In this document: piece after piece, positions 1-7,180 of the stretch
Numbering within the stretch: the stretch's first letter is position 1
Layout of the letters: every line of letters begins with the position of its first letter
Source of the DNA: Mariniblastus sp964414815
GTDB taxonomy: Bacteria > Planctomycetota > Planctomycetia > Pirellulales > Pirellulaceae
Direction: 5' to 3'
NCBI GenBank assembly: GCA_964414815.1
Contig: CAYPXY010000026.1
Coordinates: 1 to 64,000 of the forward strand
DNA: 64,000 nt
Made by a program: the position numbers and the translations under genes
Notes under the pieces: model-generated
What the model saw: the letters and a program-made list of their open reading frames with translations, nothing else
Told to the model about the DNA's origin: nothing
The model's database searches: none

Positions 1-47
1 ACGCAAGATCATTTTCTTTGCTAGCTCTAAAATAGCGCAACTTCAAA

Positions 48-99
48 ACTTACGCGTCGGGTTATGATGAAATACAGAAGTAATTTCGGGACAATTCCT
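48..99. repeat. Half copy of a dispersed palindromic (MITE-like) element
   Basis: This stretch matches the right arm of the roughly 150-bp inverted-repeat element found complete at 4706-4857, 27965-28110 and 38015-38162. It reads from an inner CTTACG..CGGGTTATGATGAAATAC block out to the terminal ATTTCGGGACAATTCCT. The matching left arm is absent from positions 1-47, so this is a solo arm. Its outer end overlaps the stop codon of nadK, whose TAG is read on the minus strand at 98-100. Confidence 0.75.
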
Positions 100-934
100 A
101 AAACGATCCGCCCCAACCGAGCTTGGTTCGCAGCGTCTGGTAGTAACTGTTTCCCGGAATCTCGATCAGCTGAAATACCGGTTCCGCTCGCTCGATCAGA
201 ATCCGGTCATCCTCCAGCAGCGGGGTCAAGACCTGACCGTCCATCACCGCACAGGTCGATTGATTCGGCTTTCGGGCAATCAGTTCGTACTTGCGATCCG
301 AGCGATCGACCACCGGACGCACCGTCAGCGTATGCGGACTGATGGGCGAAATCACAAACGCGTCAAGCGTCTTTCTCAGAATCGGGCCGCCGGTTGAAAG
401 ACTGTGGGCCGTCGAGCCTACCGGCGTGCTGACAATCAGACCATCGCATCGATACGTCGTTGCCAGCTCACCATCCACATACAGCTCAATTGTTTGGATA
501 TCAAATGGCGGTCCGCCAAGGATGGCTGTCTCGTTCAGACCGATCTGATCGACGATGACATTGCCATCGCGAATCACTTGGCAGCGCATCATCAGATGAT
601 CGACCAGCCGGTGGCGCTGGTTGACAATATCGTCAAGTGCGGCTGGCAGTTGATCGGGGTGAACGTCCGCGAGAAAGCCCAGCCTGCCGAGATTGACGGC
701 CAGCACGGGCAGTTGGTGGCTTCCCATCCACGTGGCCGCCCGCAGGATGGAACCATCACCACCAAACACAATTGCAAGATCGGCTTTGCAACGGCTGGCC
801 GATTGAGCGTACTTGAAATCCTCAAAAACGATTTCAAGTCGCTTTTCGATTTCAGGTTTCAATCGCCGCGCCGTCGAAGCAATTTCCGATTTACGGTCTC
901 CCGATCCGAGCAGTGCAGCTTTCAGTCGCCCCAT
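98..934 (-). CDS. nadK: NAD kinase
   Basis: The 278-residue protein phosphorylates NAD to NADP in the cytoplasm. The ATP-NAD kinase signature GGDGS is at residues 58-62, followed by the conserved NLGRLGFLADV segment and by GLNE and VSTPVGSTAHSLSTGGPI further on, which form the nucleotide-binding and catalytic core of this family. Length is normal for bacterial NadK. The start is an ATG at 934. It is the most downstream gene of a minus-strand run ispA-dxs-nadK, separated from dxs by 193 bp that hold a hairpin repeat. Its stop codon lies within the terminus of a dispersed repeat (48-99). Confidence 0.95.
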   Translation of the reverse strand: MGRLKAALLGSGDRKSEIASTARRLKPEIEKRLEIVFEDFKYAQSASRCKADLAIVFGGDGSILRAATWMGSHQLPVLAVNLGRLGFLADVHPDQLPAALDDIVNQRHRLVDHLMMRCQVIRDGNVIVDQIGLNETAILGGPPFDIQTIELYVDGELATTYRCDGLIVSTPVGSTAHSLSTGGPILRKTLDAFVISPISPHTLTVRPVVDRSDRKYELIARKPNQSTCAVMDGQVLTPLLEDDRILIERAEPVFQLIEIPGNSYYQTLRTKLGWGGSF

Positions 935-1038
935 GGATTCCTCGTGGTCCTACGTCAAAATCTGTTGATCAAAGTAGCCGCATCGTGTAGCGGCTCAGCT
1001 AAACAAATTGTCAATTGAAGTTGCTGACGCCAACCGTT

Positions 1039-1098
1039 GTGGGATAGACCTCCCGGTCTGTCGAAAACACACATGACAGACCGTGAGGTCTATCCCAC
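1039..1098. repeat. 24-bp inverted repeat between dxs and nadK
   Basis: Arms at 1039-1062 (GTGGGATAGACCTCCC...) and 1075-1098 are reverse complements with one mismatch and a 12-nt spacer. There is no T-tract next to the stem, so it is not a convincing intrinsic terminator. A related single arm (GATAGAC..., read in reverse) sits at about 46259-46288 inside the 5' part of another gene, which suggests a dispersed repeat family. Confidence 0.7.
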
Positions 1099-1127
1099 GT
1101 TCCATTCGGCTAAAGTACTGCAACCAA

Positions 1128-3035
1128 TTACGTCGTGGTTTCTACCGCCGTTCGAGCGGTTTGCTTCAGCGCTTCGCGACATGTTTGGACGATCCCCGCC
1201 ACATCCAATTTCAACTCCGCAAGCACTTCGGAACGCGACTGATGTTCAACGAACAGATCGGGAATGCCGTTTCGATATACATTCCTCGTATCGAGCCGCA
1301 TTTCGTTGGCGACTTCAAGAAACGCGCTACCGAAACCACCCATCAACATCGCTTCTTCGACCGTCACCACAAACGGAGTTTTCGTCAACGCCGTTCGCAC
1401 CATCTCGCGATCCATTGGCTTGACAAACCGGGCACTGATCACGCTCAGCTCAACCCCTTCGCCGGCCAGCACTTCCGCCGCTTTAAGGCAATCGTCAAGT
1501 ACCGTGCCGCAAGCGATAATCGTTCCGTCATCTCCACTTCGGAAAACTTCCGACCTCCCCAGTTCGATCGGTTTGAACTCGCGTGGAATATCGGCGGCAT
1601 TGGTTTTCGGATAGCGAATCGAGCAGGGCGAGTCGTGGCTGAGCGAGAAATCGAGCATCGCACCCACATCGCTGGCATCGGCCGGCGCCATCACCACCAT
1701 GTTCGGGAAAATTCGCATGTACGCAAAATCAAACGTGCCATGATGCGTCGGACCATCGTCTGCCGTCAAACCGCCGCGATCCATCATGAACGTGACGGGC
1801 AGATTCTGTAGCGCGACTTCCTGAAAGACCTGATCAAAGCTGCGTTGCAGGAACGTGCTGTAAATATCCACGATCGGCCGCAAGCCCTCTTTGGCTTGCC
1901 CCGCCGCAAACGCCACCGCATGCGATTCGCAGATTCCAACATCAAAGAACCGCTCGGGAAACTCGTCGCGAACTTTTTCAAGCTTGTTTCCCTGACACAT
2001 CGCCGCCGTGATTACGGTTACTTTCGGATTATGACGCATTTGATCGGCAATCGCGTCGGCGGCATGATTGGTGTACGCCTTCTGTTCTGAATTCGATTTC
2101 GGAACGGGCGTGCCATCTTCGGCTGTTTCAAAGGCAGGCGGCGTATGGAAATAAACCGGGTCTTCCGCCGCAGGTTTGAAACCGTGACCTTTGTTTGTCA
2201 TCACATGCAGCAATACCGGCCCGTCGATCTCGCGCACCATCTTCAGGTATTTTTTCAATACACCGATGTCATGTCCGTCGATCGGCCCAAAATATTTGAA
2301 GCCAAACTCTTCAAACATCATTCCGCCGTGCAAACCGGCTTTGACGCCTTCTTTGATCTGGAACAACAGTTTCTCTGTCGGATCGCCAAGCACGGGAACG
2401 CGCTGAAGCATGTTCACCACCTCGGCTTTGACGCCTGAATAGAAACGGTTCGAGCGAAGCCGATCCAGATACGTCGCAATGCCACCGACTCGCGGGCAAA
2501 TGGACATCTCGTTGTCGTTGAGAATGACCAACATCTTTGACTTGAGCCACGATGCGTTGTTGATCGCCTCCATCACGATCCCGGACGGGAACGCACCATC
2601 GCCGATCACGGCCACGGAATAGTTATTCTTGTTCTGTAGGTCCGCTCCGCTTCGCAGGCCGACCACGGTCGAGACGCTGCATCCGGCGTGCCCCGTCATG
2701 AACAGATCGTATTCGCTCTCCGCCGGATTGGGGTAGCCCATCAAGCCCCCCTTCGTCCGAATCGTCTGAAATTCATCGTAACGACCGGTGATCAGCTTCT
2801 GCGGATAGATTTGATGGCCGGTGTCCCAGATCAAATGGTCTTCTCGGAAGTCGTAGGTGCTGTGGAGAGCCAACGTCAGCTCCACGACGCCGAGGTTCGA
2901 CGCAAAGTGAGCGGCTCGCAAACTGAGCAAGTTGCACAACGTCTCCCGAATCTCGTCGGCGACTTGTTTCAGCTCGTTGAGCGTCATGCCATGCAGTTGC
3001 ATCGGCGACTTGATCGTGGAGAGAATCTTTTCCAT
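1128..3035 (-). CDS. dxs: 1-deoxy-D-xylulose-5-phosphate synthase
   Basis: The 635-residue thiamine-diphosphate enzyme condenses pyruvate and glyceraldehyde 3-phosphate in the first step of the MEP isoprenoid pathway. The thiamine-binding motif runs from GDGA at 145-148 to NDN at 173-175. The conserved DTGHQIYPQKLITGR and TGHAGCS segments are present, as is the central transketolase domain with DRGGLTADDGPTHHG and a C-terminal transketolase domain. Length is standard. The ATG start is at 3035, nine bases after the stop of ispA, so the two are probably co-transcribed, a common arrangement for dxs and ispA. Confidence 0.97.
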   Translation of the reverse strand: MEKILSTIKSPMQLHGMTLNELKQVADEIRETLCNLLSLRAAHFASNLGVVELTLALHSTYDFREDHLIWDTGHQIYPQKLITGRYDEFQTIRTKGGLMGYPNPAESEYDLFMTGHAGCSVSTVVGLRSGADLQNKNNYSVAVIGDGAFPSGIVMEAINNASWLKSKMLVILNDNEMSICPRVGGIATYLDRLRSNRFYSGVKAEVVNMLQRVPVLGDPTEKLLFQIKEGVKAGLHGGMMFEEFGFKYFGPIDGHDIGVLKKYLKMVREIDGPVLLHVMTNKGHGFKPAAEDPVYFHTPPAFETAEDGTPVPKSNSEQKAYTNHAADAIADQMRHNPKVTVITAAMCQGNKLEKVRDEFPERFFDVGICESHAVAFAAGQAKEGLRPIVDIYSTFLQRSFDQVFQEVALQNLPVTFMMDRGGLTADDGPTHHGTFDFAYMRIFPNMVVMAPADASDVGAMLDFSLSHDSPCSIRYPKTNAADIPREFKPIELGRSEVFRSGDDGTIIACGTVLDDCLKAAEVLAGEGVELSVISARFVKPMDREMVRTALTKTPFVVTVEEAMLMGGFGSAFLEVANEMRLDTRNVYRNGIPDLFVEHQSRSEVLAELKLDVAGIVQTCREALKQTARTAVETTT

Positions 3036-3044
3036 ATCGTTAAA

Positions 3045-3941
3045 CTAGTAAGTCCGATTCAAAACAAATTGTGCTAATTGAACGAGCGGTGCGGCCGCTG
3101 CACCGAACGGCTCAAGCGACGCGATGGCGGCCTCGGTCATTTCGACTGCTCGCCGCTCGCTGGCCAGCTCGCCGAGGACACCGGGATAAGTCAACTTGCC
3201 CCGCTCGATATCTTTTCCACCCCGCTTACCCATTTTCGCTTGTAAGCCCCTTAAATCCAACAGATCATCCGTGATTTGGAAGGCTAAACCAAGATGTTTT
3301 CCATAATTCTTCAGACTTTGGCGGAAAACCGTGCTCGCCCCCGCCGTGATCGCACCCAATTCGAGCGAGACGGACAACAGAGCCCCCGTTTTTCGATGAT
3401 GGATTTTTTCGAGTACTTCAATGTCCGACTCCGTGAACTGCAAGCCCAAATCATCGGCCTGCCCACCGACGAGCGCCGTTGCTCCAGCGGCATGGGCCAG
3501 TGCCGCAACGCACTCCGCAGCAATGTTCGCGGGTTGCGTGTGTTTTGCGATCACTTCAAACGCCAGCGGAATCAACGCATCGCCGGCAAGGATGGCGGTC
3601 GCTTCATCGAACTGAACGTGGCAAGTCGGCCGTCCGCGGCGCACGTCATCGTCGTCCATCGCAGGGAGATCATCGTGGATCAGCGAGTAGTTGTGGATCA
3701 TTTCGACCGCACATGCCGATGGCATCGCATTCTGAATCTGGCCGCCACAGATTTTGGCCGCCAGCAACACCAAAGCCGGTCGAATACGTTTGCCGGGCGC
3801 CAGCAGACAATAGCGAATGGCTTCCCGGAGATTGGACGGACATCCCTCGTCGAACTGCGTGTACCGATCCAGATCCTGTTCGATCAATGGCCGAAGCTCA
3901 TCGATTTCGTTTGGCAAATCGGTCGTGGCGGAAAGTGACAT
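3045..3941 (-). CDS. ispA: Polyprenyl (farnesyl/geranylgeranyl) diphosphate synthase
   Basis: This trans-prenyltransferase makes C15 or C20 prenyl diphosphates from IPP and DMAPP. The first aspartate-rich motif, DDLPAMDDDD, is at residues 90-99, and the second, DDLLD, is near residue 230. The KRIRP substrate-binding segment is around residue 51. I chose the ATG at 3941 (MSLSATTDLP) over an upstream in-frame start at 4010, because the extra 23 residues are encoded by a repeat (3981-4010). The protein is then 298 residues, normal for IspA. It lies directly upstream of dxs. Confidence 0.93.
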   Translation of the reverse strand: MSLSATTDLPNEIDELRPLIEQDLDRYTQFDEGCPSNLREAIRYCLLAPGKRIRPALVLLAAKICGGQIQNAMPSACAVEMIHNYSLIHDDLPAMDDDDVRRGRPTCHVQFDEATAILAGDALIPLAFEVIAKHTQPANIAAECVAALAHAAGATALVGGQADDLGLQFTESDIEVLEKIHHRKTGALLSVSLELGAITAGASTVFRQSLKNYGKHLGLAFQITDDLLDLRGLQAKMGKRGGKDIERGKLTYPGVLGELASERRAVEMTEAAIASLEPFGAAAAPLVQLAQFVLNRTY

Positions 3942-3980
3942 CGGGGTGCGTTTAAGTTTGGTAGGGTGACTAAAATATCG

Positions 3981-4071
3981 TTCCCCACCGAATTCATTCG
4001 GTGGAAACAAGGATCAGCGGACTAACGGCGATCCAAATCGCCAGTGGCTCCCTACCGAGTTTATCTCGGTA
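3981..4071. repeat. Two related palindromes each followed by GGATCAG
   Basis: The first palindrome, at 3984-4005, is built on CCACCGAAT..ATTCGGTGG. The second, at 4052-4071, is CTACCGAG..CTCGGTAG. Each is followed within a few bases by AAGCAGGATCAG or AACAAGGATCAG, so the pair looks like a diverged duplication of a palindrome plus flank. Confidence 0.6.
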
Positions 4072-4115
4072 GAAAGCAGGATCAGACACTTTCGAGCAGA
4101 TAGTAGCTGATCATT

Positions 4116-4208
4116 GCTCCCACCGAATAAATTCGGCGGGGAGCCTTTTTTTGGTAAAGCTTTTTTAGTAACCGATCCTCACTCCCACCGAATAAATTCG
4201 GCGGGGAG
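4116..4208. repeat. Two near-identical CCGAATAAATTCGG palindromes
   Basis: The stem-loop GCTCCCACCGAAT-AA-ATTCGGCGGGGAGC type unit occurs at 4116-4144 and again at about 4182-4208. The first copy is followed by seven T residues on the plus strand, so it could terminate plus-strand transcription, but no plus-strand gene precedes it. I regard both as members of a REP-like palindrome family. Confidence 0.65.
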
Positions 4209-4351
4209 CACCTAAGCCTTGCGAACTCTGCGTCCTTTTGTGGCTCGTGGTTAGTGTGTTGCACACCCTACCCGTCTCACAAACGGATACCGTCATTCAT
4301 CATTCTATCGGTCTATCGGCAAACCCTCATGGGACAATCTGTCACAGCCAT

Positions 4352-4675
4352 TCAAAATAGCGAACCCGCTTCTTCGCTCTCTTCGTCATCTTCACCTTGA
4401 TGACTCGCGGATTGTACGGAAAAAGTTGCCGAGTCGTCAAAGGGCTTGGTGATCAGTCGCCCCTGATCATCGATACGAACCAGTTGCTCGATCTTCCGCT
4501 GGGCCTCATTGAGAGCGTGATAACATTCGCTCAGCCGTTTCACACCGAGCTCGTATCGCTCGAGCGAGTCGCTGAGCGTCAGTTTGCCATTCTCAAGTTC
4601 ACTGACAATCGACTTGAGTTCTTCCAGCGATTCTTCGAAAGTCGGAGTATCAGATTTTGCTTTCTTGCGTGCCAT
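4352..4675 (-). CDS. xseB: Exodeoxyribonuclease VII small subunit
   Basis: The protein is 107 residues from the ATG at 4675 (MARKKAKSDTPTFEESLEEL). The small-subunit signature FEESLEELKSIVSELENG...LSDSLERYELGVKRLSECYHALNEAQRKIEQL is present, and it forms the helical hairpin that binds XseA. An acidic tail (EDDEESEEAG) follows. An upstream in-frame start at 4741 would extend into the palindromic element at 4706-4857, so it was rejected. Exonuclease VII degrades single-stranded DNA. The large subunit is encoded upstream at 5771-6994, with two unrelated small genes and the element in between. Confidence 0.93.
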   Translation of the reverse strand: MARKKAKSDTPTFEESLEELKSIVSELENGKLTLSDSLERYELGVKRLSECYHALNEAQRKIEQLVRIDDQGRLITKPFDDSATFSVQSASHQGEDDEESEEAGSLF

Positions 4676-4705
4676 AAAAACTTCAACATGGGTTCTCGCT
4701 ATGCC

Positions 4706-4857
4706 AGGAATTGCCCTGAAATAAATTTCCCTTTTTATCAATGCCCATCACAACCCGAAGCGTAAGCAAGGGACGGCATTGCCAAGCTGGATCGGTCCCT
4801 CGCTTACGCTTAGGGTTATGATGAAATTACGAAATTTACTTCAGGAGGACAATTCCT
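4706..4857. repeat. Full-length dispersed palindromic (MITE-like) element, copy 2
   Basis: The arms start AGGAATTGCCCTGAAATAAA and end TTACTTCAGGAGGACAATTCCT. The inner arms read AACCCGAAGCGTAAGC and GCTTACGCTTAGGGTT around a short unpaired centre. It has no coding capacity and sits exactly between xseB and the thioesterase gene. The architecture, with terminal inverted repeats and a fully palindromic body, suits a non-autonomous transposon or a structured repeat. Confidence 0.8.
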
Positions 4858-4859
4858 TA

Positions 4860-5297
4860 TCACGACAAATCTTGCCGGATCATCGTCGCCATCATTGTAG
4901 CAACCAAAATCGAACCTGTATCGGTCTGTGCGAAAACATCGCCTTGCGTTACGAGCAGCGTTTTTCCGGGTTTTATCACTCGTCCTTGAGCGAGAAAGGA
5001 CGTGCCCGTCGCTGGCCTCAACAGATTGACCTTGAATTCAACGGTCAGCACTTCGCTTCCGGCAGGCACTAACGTAAACGCGGCATAGCCACAGGCGCTG
5101 TCGGCGATTGCGGTTGTAGCAGCAGCATGGTGATAGCCATTTTGCTGGGTGAGGTCAGAGCGAAACGGCAGCGAAATATCCACCGCCCCCGCCTCCACCC
5201 TCACCAGCGACGCGCCCATCAGACTCATCAATCCTTGACGGGAGAAACTCGAACGAACGCGGGAAGCAAAGTCAGGGTCTGGGGATATGAATTTCAT
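4860..5297 (-). CDS. PaaI-family hotdog thioesterase
   Basis: The 145-residue protein has the hotdog-fold pattern of PaaI/DUF4442-type acyl-CoA thioesterases. These include the FRSDLTQQNGYHHAAATTAIADSACGYAA helix region around residues 45-70, the VEFKVNLLRPA strand and a terminal VATMMATM strand. The usual HGG of the family appears here as NGYHH. Substrate is unknown. The start ATG at 5297 overlaps the stop of the upstream small gene by four bases (ATGA), so the two are translationally coupled. Placement between xseA and xseB is unusual. Confidence 0.8.
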   Translation of the reverse strand: MKFISPDPDFASRVRSSFSRQGLMSLMGASLVRVEAGAVDISLPFRSDLTQQNGYHHAAATTAIADSACGYAAFTLVPAGSEVLTVEFKVNLLRPATGTSFLAQGRVIKPGKTLLVTQGDVFAQTDTGSILVATMMATMIRQDLS

Positions 5298-5701
5298 GGT
5301 TTTGATTTGCTTTCTCCAATATCCTCTACAAGTAGTAGATGATTTAGCGGCACCATTTCACCGTCTCGAACGATGAACAGGTGGCATTGAGGTAATTTAT
5401 TCATGATTCGCTGGCTCTCTTGGTGACTGACGATGCAGTCTTTAAATGCAATTCCAACCCAGCCACGCATATGATTCGCAACGGAGAGCGCCTCCAATCT
5501 TTCAGTATCGGGAACTGACGTAAGCGTAATTCGATACTCAGCTCCTATGGGCCAAACCGGTATCGAACCCAACTGCCCTCCGCATTGCGCCACTGCGTGG
5601 GAAAGCAACCGCTCCTTCCGCGTGACGTTGTAGTAGTCGACGGCAAACGCTACTACGATGAATCCGACAAAAATCAAAAGAAGTTTTGAATAGCGATTCA
5701 T
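5294..5701 (-). CDS. Small membrane-anchored protein of unknown function
   Basis: This 135-residue protein is not recognised. Residues 7-24 (LLLIFVGFIVVAFAVDYY) form one hydrophobic segment that acts as a signal anchor. The rest is soluble, with two cysteines (CGGQLG, KDCIVS) and a conserved-looking HLFIVRDGEMVPLNHLLLVED end. It overlaps the PaaI-like thioesterase by four bases (ATGA), so it is the first gene of that pair. It lies 69 bp downstream of xseA. Confidence 0.65.
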   Translation of the reverse strand: MNRYSKLLLIFVGFIVVAFAVDYYNVTRKERLLSHAVAQCGGQLGSIPVWPIGAEYRITLTSVPDTERLEALSVANHMRGWVGIAFKDCIVSHQESQRIMNKLPQCHLFIVRDGEMVPLNHLLLVEDIGESKSKP

Positions 5702-5770
5702 CAGATTTTATCGTTGTGACTGTAGTAAAACTGTCCCGTTAGGGACTTCCAAGGAACTCATATTTTATCC

Positions 5771-6994
5771 CTAACCGGACGTTTCAACGTCTTCTACCCG
5801 ACTCACAATCATCCCATCCACCAATCGAGTTTGGATCAGATCGCCGTTCTGGACATTTGCAACGCTTGAAACCAGCTTTCCTTGCTTGTCGGTGGTCACA
5901 CTATAACCTCGCGCCAGAACCGATAGTGGGTTGATCGATTCAAGACGTCCGGCCAATTGTTTTATCAGGTGTTGGCTATCGGCCAACTGTCGTTGCACGC
6001 CGCGATCGAGATTCTCGCCGAGTCGATCGATTTCAATCGCCTCATGACGAAGCCGCTCGAGCGGTCGGGTCAGGGCAGGGCGGGTTGCCATTGATACCAG
6101 CTGTTGTGACGCCTGTTGATAGCGGAACTGCAACGTGTTGACCAGCCGTTGCTTGGCTTCGCCAAGTTTTCGAAGCAACTCCCGCTTGTCCGGAACCAGC
6201 CTCAGTGCCGCATCGCTCGGCGTCAACGCGCGAACATCGGCCACCATATCCGCGAGCGTCACATCGTTCTCATGTCCGACGCCACAAACCACGGGCACGG
6301 GACAATCATAAATCGCCCGGCAGACTGGCTCCTCATTGAAACTCCACAAATCCTCCAGACTACCGCCCCCCCGGGTCAACACGACGACATCCGGCCGTTG
6401 ATCGAATCTGGAGATCGAATCGAACGCGTACTTGATCTGAAATACCGATCCCTCGCCCTGAACACGAACCGGCAAAATCAAGACTTCCGCATTCGGCCAG
6501 CGCCGCAACAAGACTTGAAGAAAATCCCGGATCGCCGCCCCCGTGGGACTGGTGATCACCGCGATACGTTTGGGAATCTCCGGCAGGCGACGTTTGCGCT
6601 CGATCGCAAACAGCCCCTGACGTTCCAGCTTCTCCCGCAGTTGCCGAAACGCCAACTCCAGCGGTCCTTCGCCGTAAGGCTGAACATGACGAACCGCAAT
6701 CTGATACTCTCCTCGCGCGGCATAGACGTCGATGTTGCCGCCGCAAACGACTTGCAATCCATTCTGCAGTTCAAATTTCTCTTTGCGAAAAATGCGAGCC
6801 GCATCACTTTGCCAGATAACCGCTCGAATCTGCGCGTTGGCATCTTTCAGATTGAAATACCAGTGCCCCGACTTGGGATGCGACAGCCCCGAGACCTCGC
6901 CGAGTACAAAGACTCTCGGGAACTGATTCGTCAGCGAATACTGAATTTCGCTGGTCAACTCGGAAACGGTTAAAACGGGAATGGAGTTTGACAT
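5771..6994 (-). CDS. xseA: Exodeoxyribonuclease VII large subunit
   Basis: The 407-residue protein is the catalytic subunit of exonuclease VII. The N-terminal OB-fold domain (LTVSELTSEIQYSLTNQFPRVFVLGEVSGLS...GHWYFNLKD) binds single-stranded DNA. The catalytic domain carries the conserved ITSPTGAAIRDFL, VVLTRGGGSLEDLWSFNEE and CGVGHENDVTLADMVAD segments. A helical region and the C-terminal LARGYSVTT motif follow. Length is typical. The ATG start at 6994 is supported by alignment of the N-terminus to the family. It heads the minus-strand block leading to xseB, ispA and dxs. Confidence 0.95.
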   Translation of the reverse strand: MSNSIPVLTVSELTSEIQYSLTNQFPRVFVLGEVSGLSHPKSGHWYFNLKDANAQIRAVIWQSDAARIFRKEKFELQNGLQVVCGGNIDVYAARGEYQIAVRHVQPYGEGPLELAFRQLREKLERQGLFAIERKRRLPEIPKRIAVITSPTGAAIRDFLQVLLRRWPNAEVLILPVRVQGEGSVFQIKYAFDSISRFDQRPDVVVLTRGGGSLEDLWSFNEEPVCRAIYDCPVPVVCGVGHENDVTLADMVADVRALTPSDAALRLVPDKRELLRKLGEAKQRLVNTLQFRYQQASQQLVSMATRPALTRPLERLRHEAIEIDRLGENLDRGVQRQLADSQHLIKQLAGRLESINPLSVLARGYSVTTDKQGKLVSSVANVQNGDLIQTRLVDGMIVSRVEDVETSG

Positions 6995-7042
6995 TCAATT
7001 GGAGAGTGGGTTACGAAAAAAGAGAGTTCATGGACAAAAAGG

Positions 7043-7117
7043 GGAACACTAATCAAAACTAATCAGAACTAATAATCGATTCAGAAATTAGCGTTGATTA
7101 GAGTTGATTAGTGTTCC
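7043..7117. repeat. Inverted repeat of ACTAATC motifs upstream of xseA
   Basis: Arms at 7043-7073 (GGAACACTAATCAAAACTAA...) and 7087-7117 (...GATTAGTGTTCC) are reverse complements with a few mismatches and a 13-bp centre. Each arm is itself built from repeated ACTAATC units. There is no T-tract. It lies in the 186-bp gap between the DUF1501 gene and xseA. Function is unknown; it is probably another palindromic repeat family. Confidence 0.65.
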
Positions 7118-7180
7118 TTCCTTTCGAAGAATCAGTTCATATTCAGGCCCATAAGCTATCCTGCTGAAACTGTAAACCAC

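Larger units (their letters stand above)
3942..4351. other. Gene-free spacer with clustered short palindromes
   Basis: This 410-bp interval between xseB and ispA has no credible gene. A 60-codon frame on the minus strand is made largely of repeat sequence. It contains four short palindromes of similar design (3981-4007, 4052-4071, 4116-4144, 4182-4208), described separately. The rest has no recognisable feature. Confidence 0.6.

Noticed and set aside
1083..1811. Long plus-strand frame opposite dxs.
   Set aside because: A shadow of dxs codon bias; the translation has no domain and dxs is certain.
4082..4264. 60-codon minus-strand frame upstream of ispA.
   Set aside because: It consists mostly of the CCGAAT palindromes and has no recognisable protein features.
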